Shown here one piece after another: positions 58,177-64,000 of a stretch of 64,000 bases of DNA (positions are counted from its first letter, which is position 1; every line of letters begins with the position of its first letter). The stretch spans positions 1 to 64,000 of the forward strand of contig NZ_CALSFU010000023.1 in assembly GCF_943737005.1 (NCBI RefSeq), read 5' to 3'. The stretch comes from Achromobacter sp. Marseille-Q4962 (GTDB taxonomy: Bacteria; Pseudomonadota; Gammaproteobacteria; Burkholderiales; Burkholderiaceae_B). The position numbers were made by a program, and so were the translations under genes. The notes below the pieces were generated by a model. The model did no database searches and was not told the origin of the DNA. It was given only the letters and a program-made list of their open reading frames with translations.

Positions 58177-58353
58177 TTAATGTAGTTTTGCCACTCCTGT
58201 GGCATCGGCAATGCGCTTGTTCCCGATGTCTTCCGTGACCAGCGTGCCGCAGGCGAGCCGGTTCAGGCCATCGGCGACCGCCTGGTCGCGGCTGGCGATG
58301 ACGCTGCCCGCGGGCTGCAGCGGCGCTTGACGCGCGTCAAATGCGCGGCACAT
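58177..58353 (-). other. Unassigned 58-codon open frame in the katE/nrdD gap
   Basis: The 408-base gap 58020-58427 contains one small minus-strand frame (MCRAFDARQAPLQPAGSVIA and, near its end, GTLVTEDIGNKRIADATGV). I do not recognise it. It has no ribosome site, and its start lies just beyond the FNR-like palindrome. It may be a gene remnant or chance. The rest of the gap is regulatory DNA for nrdD. Confidence 0.2.
58327..58340. promoter_or_regulatory. FNR/DNR-family palindrome upstream of nrdD
   Basis: TTGAC-GCGC-GTCAA is a perfect 14-base palindrome with the spacing of FNR-family boxes (consensus TTGAT-N4-ATCAA). If TATGTA at 58383-58388 is the -10, the centre is exactly at -61.5, a standard class I activator position. 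This would limit nrdDG expression to low oxygen. Confidence 0.6.
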
Positions 58354-58376
58354 CCCGCTTCGGGGGTGCGCCAGTC

Positions 58377-58423
58377 ACACCATATGTAGTGATAGAGTTT
58401 GCTCACCCCACTACATATGGTGC
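58377..58423. promoter_or_regulatory. Two NrdR boxes in the nrdD promoter
   Basis: CACCATATGTAGTG at 58378-58391 and its exact reverse complement CACTACATATGGTG at 58409-58422 both fit the NrdR box (ACACWATATATWGTGT). Their centres are 31 bp apart, the spacing typical of NrdR operators. They overlap the putative -10 and the start region, six bases before the nrdD ATG. NrdR represses ribonucleotide reductase genes when dATP is plentiful. Confidence 0.88.
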
Positions 58424-58427
58424 ACAA

Positions 58428-60167
58428 ATGGATACTCCCCCCAACCTGGAACGCGCCCCCGCCCCGCTCTTGGATATCGAGAGCGCGATGACGGAGTACC
58501 TGGAGCGGCGCGATTGGCGGGTGAACGCCAACGCCAACCAGGGCTATAGCCTGGGCGGCCTGATTCTGAACGTGGCGGGCAAGGTCACGGCGAACTACTG
58601 GCTATCGCATGTCTATGCCCCCGAGGCGGGGCGGGCGCATCGCGATGGCGACATCCACATCCACGACCTGGACATGCTGAGCGGCTATTGCGCCGGCTGG
58701 TCGCTGCGACAGCTGCTGCGCGAAGGCTTCAACGGCGTGCCCAACAAGGTCGAGGCCGCGCCGCCCAGGCACATGTCCGCCGCCATCGGGCAGATCGTGA
58801 ACTTTCTGGGCACGCTGCAGAACGAATGGGCCGGGGCGCAGGCTTTCAGCTCTTTCGACACCTGCATGGCGCCCTTCGTGCGGCGCGACGCCATGAGCTA
58901 CGCCGAGGTCAGGCAGGCCATGCAGGAGCTGATCTACAACCTGAACGTGCCCAGCCGCTGGGGCACCCAGACGCCCTTCACCAACCTGACGTTCGACTGG
59001 ACCTGCCCCGAAGACCTGCGCGGGGAAGTGCCCTACGTGGGCGGCGAGGAGATGCCGTTCACCTACGGCGAGCTGCAGGCCGAGATGGACATGATCAATC
59101 AGGCCTATATCGAGGTCATGATGGCGGGCGACGCCCGGGGCCGGGCCTTCACCTTTCCGATTCCCACCTACAACATCACGCCGGATTTCGACTGGGACCA
59201 TCCCAACGCCACGCGCCTGTTCGAAATGACGGCGCGCTACGGCCTGCCGTACTTTCAGAACTTCCTGAACTCGGACCTGGAGCCGCACATGGTGCGCGCC
59301 ATGTGCTGCCGCCTGCAGCTTGACCTGCGCGAACTGCTCAAGCGGGGCAATGGCCTGTTCGGGTCCGCCGAGCAGACCGGCTCGGTGGGCGTGGTGACGG
59401 TGAACTGCGCGCGCCTGGGCTATACCTGCCGCGGCGACGAGACGCTGCTGCTGGCGCGCCTGGACCGGCTGCTGGAAATCGGCCGCGACGCGCTGGAAAC
59501 CAAGCGCGCCGTGGTGCAGCGCTACATCGACCAGGGGCTCTATCCGTATACGCGCCGCTACCTGGGCACCTTGCGCAATCACTTCAGCACGCTGGGCGTG
59601 AACGGCATCAACGAGATGATCCGCAATTTCACGGGCGACGGCGAGAACATCGCCACGCCGGCCGGCCAGGCCATGGCGCTGCGGCTGCTGGACCGCATGC
59701 GCGAGCGGCTGACGCAGTTCCAGGAAGAAACCGGGCACCTCTACAACCTGGAGGCCACGCCCGCCGAAGGCGCCACCTACCGCTTCGCGCGCGAAGACCG
59801 CAAGCGCTGGCCCGACATCCTGCAGGCGGGCGACGCCGACCACCCTTACTACACCAATTCGAGCCAGCTCCCGGCGGGCCATACCGACGATCCGTTCGAG
59901 GCGCTGGCGCTGCAGGAAACCCTGCAAGGCCGCTATACCGGCGGCACGGTGCTGCACCTGTACATGAACGAGGCCGTGTCGTCGGCGCAGGCCTGCAAAG
60001 AGCTGGTGCGCCGCGCGCTGTCGAATTTCCGGCTGCCGTACATCACGGTCACGCCCACGTTCTCGATCTGCCCCAATCACGGCTACCTGAGCGGGCGCCA
60101 CGAGTTCTGCCCCAAGTGCGACGCGGAACTGCTGGCCCGCCAGGCCGCCGCGTGCGCCTGCGCCTGA
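58428..60167 (+). CDS. nrdD: Anaerobic ribonucleoside-triphosphate reductase, catalytic part lacking the glycyl-radical loop
   Basis: A 579-residue class III reductase barrel. Active cysteines are C88 (LSGYCAGWSLRQLL) and C293/C294 (VRAMCCRLQLDLRELLKRGNGLFG). GTQTPFTNLTFDW and NGINEMIRNFTGDGENI are typical. There is no N-terminal ATP-cone. The protein ends right after the zinc site (CPNHGYLSGRHEFCPKC), where normal NrdD continues with the RVxGY radical loop. That loop is encoded by the next small gene, 36 bases downstream. The ATG at 58428 directly follows two NrdR boxes. Confidence 0.93.
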   Translation: MDTPPNLERAPAPLLDIESAMTEYLERRDWRVNANANQGYSLGGLILNVAGKVTANYWLSHVYAPEAGRAHRDGDIHIHDLDMLSGYCAGWSLRQLLREGFNGVPNKVEAAPPRHMSAAIGQIVNFLGTLQNEWAGAQAFSSFDTCMAPFVRRDAMSYAEVRQAMQELIYNLNVPSRWGTQTPFTNLTFDWTCPEDLRGEVPYVGGEEMPFTYGELQAEMDMINQAYIEVMMAGDARGRAFTFPIPTYNITPDFDWDHPNATRLFEMTARYGLPYFQNFLNSDLEPHMVRAMCCRLQLDLRELLKRGNGLFGSAEQTGSVGVVTVNCARLGYTCRGDETLLLARLDRLLEIGRDALETKRAVVQRYIDQGLYPYTRRYLGTLRNHFSTLGVNGINEMIRNFTGDGENIATPAGQAMALRLLDRMRERLTQFQEETGHLYNLEATPAEGATYRFAREDRKRWPDILQAGDADHPYYTNSSQLPAGHTDDPFEALALQETLQGRYTGGTVLHLYMNEAVSSAQACKELVRRALSNFRLPYITVTPTFSICPNHGYLSGRHEFCPKCDAELLARQAAACACA

Positions 60168-60203
60168 TACGCATTTTTTTCCGTCACTGCAAAAGGAACC
60201 GCC

Positions 60204-60386
60204 ATGCAACACGACAACTCCCGCCGCCTTGCCGACGCCCGGCGTCCGCTTCTGGACGACAGCCAGCGCGTGCGCTGCGAAATCTGGACCCGCGTCATGG
60301 GCTACCACCGCCCCGTGTCATCCTTCAACGCGGGCAAGCAAGGAGAATTCCATGAACGCCGCTTCTTCGTCGAGTCCCGCAATTAG
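60204..60386 (+). CDS. Separate glycyl-radical domain of anaerobic ribonucleotide reductase
   Basis: A 60-residue protein whose C-terminal half, RVRCEIWTRVMGYHRPVSSF then NAGKQGEFHERRFF, is the radical finger loop normally fused to the end of NrdD. The radical glycine is G33 in RVMGY. The gene has its own ribosome site (AAGGA at 60193-60197) and ATG, and the nrdD stop is clean. This is therefore a true split gene and not a single-base frameshift. It overlaps the nrdG start by 35 bases. NrdG should activate it, and it must insert into the NrdD barrel, much as GrcA/YfiD replaces the damaged end of pyruvate formate-lyase. Confidence 0.9.
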   Translation: MQHDNSRRLADARRPLLDDSQRVRCEIWTRVMGYHRPVSSFNAGKQGEFHERRFFVESRN

Positions 60387-61095
60387 CCGGCCGCTTCCCG
60401 CGCCCCGCCCCGTGCTGCGCGAACTGCCGCGCGGCGCGCCGGCAGTGGGCGGCCTCACGGCGTTTTCCACCGTGGACTGGCCCGGCAGGCTGGCCGCGGT
60501 GGTCTATATCGCCGGCTGCCCCTGGCGCTGCCACTATTGCCACAACCCCGAGCTGCAGATGCGCACCGCCCGCTATGACTGGAAACAGGTGCGGGCGTTC
60601 CTGGAATCGCGCCGCGGCCTGCTGGACGCCGTGGTGTTTTCGGGCGGAGAGCCGCTGTCCGAACCCCGCATGCCGCAGTTGCTGCGCGACGTGCGGCGCA
60701 TGGGCTACGCGGCCGGCCTGCACACGGCGGGAATCTATCCGATGCGCCTGGGCGATGCCCTGCCCATGCTGGACTGGGTGGGACTGGACATCAAGGCCGA
60801 TGCCGCCGGCTACGACGACATCACCGGACGCCGCCATTCGCAGCGCCTGGTCCTGGACAGCCTGGCGCAGCTGCTGGCCTCGGGCACGTCGTTCGAGTGC
60901 CGCATCACCTGGAGCCCTGAATGGCTGGACGAAACCCGGCTGCTGGCGCTGGCGCGCCAGCTCGCCCGGCGCGGCGTGCGGCGCTTCGCCGTGCAGAACG
61001 TGCGCGCCACACCCGACAGTCCGCCGGAAAACCGCCTGGGCGCGCAGGCCCACCGCATTCTGTCGGGACTTTTCGAGGAATACGCGTGCCGGTGA
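60352..61095 (+). CDS. nrdG: Anaerobic ribonucleotide reductase activating protein
   Basis: A 247-residue radical SAM enzyme (NrdG2-like, longer than the 154-residue E. coli NrdG). The cluster motif is C56-X3-C60-X2-C63 in YIAGCPWRCHYCHNPEL, with SGGEPL and GLDIKAD further on. It generates the glycyl radical on the reductase. AGGAG at 60341-60345 precedes the ATG at 60352, inside the end of the glycyl-radical gene, which suggests translational coupling of activator and substrate. Confidence 0.93.
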   Translation: MNAASSSSPAISRPLPAPRPVLRELPRGAPAVGGLTAFSTVDWPGRLAAVVYIAGCPWRCHYCHNPELQMRTARYDWKQVRAFLESRRGLLDAVVFSGGEPLSEPRMPQLLRDVRRMGYAAGLHTAGIYPMRLGDALPMLDWVGLDIKADAAGYDDITGRRHSQRLVLDSLAQLLASGTSFECRITWSPEWLDETRLLALARQLARRGVRRFAVQNVRATPDSPPENRLGAQAHRILSGLFEEYACR

Positions 61096-61162
61096 GAAAA
61101 CCCTGCTCCTCCAAAGGGCATCCCGCGCGGCGCGCCACAACGGCGGCCCATGCCCGTTCCGC

Positions 61163-61204
61163 TTGACTCATCGCAATACGCCCGCATGGCCGCTGCACTA
61201 GCCT
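61163..61204 (+). promoter_or_regulatory. Weak FNR-like box and promoter before the flavoprotein gene
   Basis: TTGAC-TCAT-CGCAA at 61163-61176 matches TTG-N8-CAA with a good left and poor right half. A TAGCCT hexamer at 61199-61204 places its centre at exactly -41.5. The geometry is right but the match is weak. Confidence 0.35.
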
Positions 61205-61235
61205 GCGGGCACTTGTTCACATCAAGGCGTTTTTC

Positions 61236-62393
61236 ATGACCTGGTTCAAATCTCTGCAACTTGCCGGCCGCCAGCTGCTGCCCATCGTACAGGGCGGCAT
61301 GGGAGTGGGCATATCGGCCCATCGCCTCGCCGGCGCCGTGGCCCGCCTGAATGCGGTGGGCACTATCGCCAGCGTGGACCTGCGCCACCATCATCCCGAC
61401 CTGCTGGCGCAGACCGAGCGCTGCCGCGACCGCGATCTCATCGACCGGGCGAACCGGCAGGCGCTGGACCGCGAAGTGCGCGCCGCGCTGGAGGCCGCGC
61501 AAGGCCGGGGCGTGGTGGCGGTGAACGTCATGAAGGCCGTGCGCGACCATGCCGCGCTGGTGCGCCAGGCCTGCGAGAGCGGCGCCCAGGCCATCGTCAT
61601 GGGCGCGGGCCTGCCGCTGGACCTGCCGGAGATGACCGCCGATTTTCCCAAGGTGGCGCTGGTGCCCATCCTGTCGGAGGCGCGCGGCGTGGCGGCGGTG
61701 CTGAAGAAATGGATGAAAAAGGGCCGGATCGCCGATGCCGTGGTGATCGAGCATCCGGGGTATGCGGGCGGCCACCTGGGCGCCGCGCGGCTGGAGGAAG
61801 TGCACGACGCCCGCTTCGACTTCGAGCACGTGCTGGCGGGCTGCCGCGCACTGTTCGACGAGCTGCAGCTCGGCAACCAGGCGCCGGCGCTGATCGTGGC
61901 CGGCGGCCTGGGCAGCCATGAGCAGGTGAGTTATTGGCTGAACCATGGCGCCGACGCGGTGCAGGTCGGCACGGCCTTCGCGGTCACGATAGAAGGCGAT
62001 GCGCACGAGAACTTCAAACGCGTGCTGATCGACGCCGACCCCGGCGCCCTGGCCGAATTCACCAGCGTGGCCGGCCTGCCGGCGCGCGCGGTGCGCACGC
62101 CCTGGCTCGTGCGCTACCTGCGCCAGGAGAAGACCCTGCAGGCAGGCGCCTGCGCCGATCCGCGCCGCTGCAGCCAGCGCATGGACTGCCTGACCCAATG
62201 CGGCATCCGGGACGGCATTTCCCGCTTCGGCCAGTTCTGCATCGACCTGAAGCTGGCGGCCGCGCTGCGCGGCGAGGTCAGCAAGGGCCTGTTCTTCCGC
62301 GGCGCCTCGCGCCTGCCCTTCGGCAAGGCCATGCGCAGCGTGCGAGAGCTGATCGACTATCTGCTCGACGGCACCATGCCGGCGGCGGCCTGA
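61236..62393 (+). CDS. Nitronate monooxygenase/2-nitropropane dioxygenase-like flavoprotein
   Basis: A 385-residue FMN TIM-barrel protein. Signatures are LPIVQGGMGVGISAHRLAGAVA, VIEHPGYAGGHLGA, ALIVAGGLGSHEQVSYWLNHGADAVQVGTAFAVT and a late GLFFRGASRLPFGK. Family members oxidise alkyl nitronates or act as NADH:quinone reductases. The C-terminal part has four cysteines, C306, C312, C318 and C322 (ACADPRRCSQRMDCLTQCG), which look like a metal or Fe-S site. The gene follows nrdG on the same strand behind an FNR-like box, so anaerobic expression is possible. The substrate is not determined. Confidence 0.83.
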   Translation: MTWFKSLQLAGRQLLPIVQGGMGVGISAHRLAGAVARLNAVGTIASVDLRHHHPDLLAQTERCRDRDLIDRANRQALDREVRAALEAAQGRGVVAVNVMKAVRDHAALVRQACESGAQAIVMGAGLPLDLPEMTADFPKVALVPILSEARGVAAVLKKWMKKGRIADAVVIEHPGYAGGHLGAARLEEVHDARFDFEHVLAGCRALFDELQLGNQAPALIVAGGLGSHEQVSYWLNHGADAVQVGTAFAVTIEGDAHENFKRVLIDADPGALAEFTSVAGLPARAVRTPWLVRYLRQEKTLQAGACADPRRCSQRMDCLTQCGIRDGISRFGQFCIDLKLAAALRGEVSKGLFFRGASRLPFGKAMRSVRELIDYLLDGTMPAAA

Positions 62394-62403
62394 TCGCCGG
62401 CCT

Positions 62404-63882
62404 TCACGGGCGGGGCGCGGCCGACAGGTCGAACTCGAATACGGCGCCGGGCTCTTCGCCCGGCACCAGCCTCACCTCGCTGTGGTGCAGCTGCAGAATG
62501 CGCTGCACGATGACCAGCCCGAGGCCGCCGGCCTCGCGCGGGCCCTGGCCCAGCGCGGACGCCCGGGTGAACAGCCCCTCGCGCAGCGACTCGGGAATGC
62601 CCGGCCCCGTATCGCTGATGCGCACCCGCACCGCGTCGCGCGCGGCGCGCAGGCGCAGTTCGATGCGGCCGCCGGCCGGCGTGTGCCGGATGGCGTTGTC
62701 CAGCAGATTGGTCAGCACCCGCTCGATGAGGCCGAGGTCGGCCCGCACCGCGGGAAGGTCGCGCGGCGCTTCCACGCACAGCCGCTGCCTGCGGGCCTCG
62801 GCGGCAAGCTCGCATTTCTGGACCACGTCCTGCGCCAGTTCCTGCAGGGAGAAGGTTTCGGGCTCGAGCCGCACCAGGCCCGATTCGAGCCGGGCGAGCT
62901 CGAACAGTTCCTGCGCCAGGCGCCCGACCTTGCGGCTTTGCGCCAGCGCGATGTCCAGGTAGCGGCGGCGCCCGGCCGGATCGAGCGCGGCATCTTTGAG
63001 GCGCAGCGTTTCCAGGTAGCCGTGCAGCGCCGTGAGGGGCGTGCGCAGGTCGTGCGAGATGTTGGCCACCAGGTCGCGCCGCTCCTGATCCTGGCGCGTG
63101 AGTTCCTGCCACTGGCGCGAGATGCGTCCGCCCATCTGCGCGAAGCTGCGCCGCAGCACGGCGATTTCGTCGCCGCCGTCTTCGTCGCCGGCGTCGGGCG
63201 GGCCGAGCGCGCGCAGCGATTGCGGGTCTTCGGCATCGAATTCGCGCACGGCGCGCGTCAGGCCGCGCAGCGGCCGCGTGATGAGCGCGAAGGCGGCCAG
63301 GCCGGCCGCCAGCCCCAGCAGCGCCACCAGCGCCATGGACCACAGCGAGGCGCGCAGCACCGAGCTCGTGCCCAGGGCCGCGGCGAGCTCGTCGTGCGCC
63401 TGCCCTTGCAGCACTACGTACACATAGCCCTGCTCGCTCCCGCCCGCGCTGACCGGAGCCGCGCTGAACACTTTCTGCACGGCGGGATTGCGCGGATCGT
63501 CGCCCAAGATGGGCAGCGCCTCGCCGCGCAGCAGGCGCCGCACCGGCGCCAGATCGACGCGGTCGCGGCGCAGCTCGCCGGGCGGAGCGGCATCGCCCAC
63601 GATGCGCCCGTCGCTGGAGAGCAGGTACACCTCCACCGAGGGATTCACCGCCATCAGCATGTCGAACAGGTTGCGCACCGCCTCGGGCTTCCAGCCCTGC
63701 GCGTCCATGAGGACGTTGGCGCCCGCGATGTGCGCGGCCAGCCCGCTGGACAGGCGCTGCGTCGCCTCCTGCTCGTAGCGCGCGTTGGCCCGCACCTGCA
63801 GCCAGGCCGATACGCCGCAGCAGGCGAGCAGCAGCGCCGCGAACACCGCGCACAGCTTGCGGGTGAGCGTCAGGCGCTTCAT
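62404..63882 (-). CDS. Sensor histidine kinase (BaeS/CpxA-like architecture)
   Basis: A 492-residue membrane kinase. Helix 1 (about residues 8-28) and helix 2 (about 180-203) flank a periplasmic domain of about 150 residues ([39 protein letters not shown]). HAMP and the H-box [24 protein letters not shown] follow, then [19 protein letters not shown] (N-box) and [19 protein letters not shown] (G-box). Its ATG overlaps the stop codon of an OmpR-type regulator upstream. It converges with the flavoprotein gene. The signal is unknown. Confidence 0.92.
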   Translation of the reverse strand: MKRLTLTRKLCAVFAALLLACCGVSAWLQVRANARYEQEATQRLSSGLAAHIAGANVLMDAQGWKPEAVRNLFDMLMAVNPSVEVYLLSSDGRIVGDAAPPGELRRDRVDLAPVRRLLRGEALPILGDDPRNPAVQKVFSAAPVSAGGSEQGYVYVVLQGQAHDELAAALGTSSVLRASLWSMALVALLGLAAGLAAFALITRPLRGLTRAVREFDAEDPQSLRALGPPDAGDEDGGDEIAVLRRSFAQMGGRISRQWQELTRQDQERRDLVANISHDLRTPLTALHGYLETLRLKDAALDPAGRRRYLDIALAQSRKVGRLAQELFELARLESGLVRLEPETFSLQELAQDVVQKCELAAEARRQRLCVEAPRDLPAVRADLGLIERVLTNLLDNAIRHTPAGGRIELRLRAARDAVRVRISDTGPGIPESLREGLFTRASALGQGPREAGGLGLVIVQRILQLHHSEVRLVPGEEPGAVFEFDLSAAPRP

Positions 63883-64000
63883 GGCGCGTCTGCCAGGCCC
63901 GCCGAGAACTTATAGCCCCGGCCCCAGACGGTGAGAATGCGCCGCGGATCGGCGGGGTCGGCCTCGATCTTGGCGCGCAGCCGGTTGATGTGAGTGTTCA
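63879..64000 (-). CDS. OmpR-family response regulator, C-terminal fragment (cut by window edge)
   Basis: Only the last 39 or so codons are inside the window: [20 protein letters not shown] and then [19 protein letters not shown]. This is the recognition helix and wing of an OmpR/PhoB-type DNA-binding domain (VxxHIxRLRxKIE and VWGxGYxF). The stop overlaps the kinase ATG (ATGA), so the two form a regulator-kinase operon. The receiver domain lies beyond 64000. Confidence 0.9.
   Translation of the reverse strand, partial: NTHINRLRAKIEADPADPRRILTVWGRGYKFSAGLADAP

Overview
The window is high-GC DNA with dense, mostly intact genes. It has tripartite-tricarboxylate 'Bug' binding proteins, many LysR regulators, a monomeric isocitrate dehydrogenase, MetY and a respiratory nitrate reductase supercluster. 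Together these point to a betaproteobacterium of the Alcaligenaceae, Achromobacter or an environmental Bordetella type (inference from gene content only). No tRNA, rRNA, CRISPR array, prophage or insertion sequence is visible.

Left third (1-29 kb): mixed metabolism. In order: a sugar-acid dehydratase (kdgD), an LD-carboxypeptidase, galU, icd, an ArnT-like glycosyltransferase and a polar amino acid ABC transporter. Next comes a four-gene catabolic operon (acyl-CoA ligase, MHS permease, Cys-less thiolase-like protein, OB/zinc-ribbon partner) beside a frameshifted LysR gene. Then argC with a divergent LysR, and a two-component system next to a secreted HbpS/GlcG-like protein with two related long palindromes. 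Two Bug modules follow: one is a LysR-Bug pair, the other a Bug-RraA-IlvD/Edd operon facing a GntR gene across an 18-bp palindrome. A secreted adhesin-E-like protein and metY close this part.

Central block (29-47 kb): an anaerobic respiration supercluster on the minus strand, narK1-narK2-narGHJI-ppiC-can-mobB-narXL-ubiUVT. It covers nitrate import and nitrite export, the nitrate reductase with its chaperone, molybdenum cofactor maturation, nitrate sensing, and the O2-independent ubiquinone hydroxylation that lets quinone be made without oxygen. ubiU has an FNR-type box at exactly -41.5. The narG and narK1 promoters share an unusual two-part element with identical spacing. nnrS diverges from narK1 behind a near-consensus NsrR site.

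Right part (47-64 kb): an mdtABC-type RND efflux operon without an outer membrane factor. Next is a large clade-2 catalase with a ferritin-like partner, then an anaerobic ribonucleotide reductase locus. In that locus nrdD is split: the glycyl-radical loop is a separate 60-residue gene between nrdD and nrdG. Its promoter combines an FNR-family palindrome with two NrdR boxes 31 bp apart. A nitronate-monooxygenase-like flavoprotein and a two-component system, cut by the window edge, finish the sequence.

The most interesting items are the split class III ribonucleotide reductase, the HbpS-like protein/two-component/palindrome module, and the duplicated nar promoter architecture.
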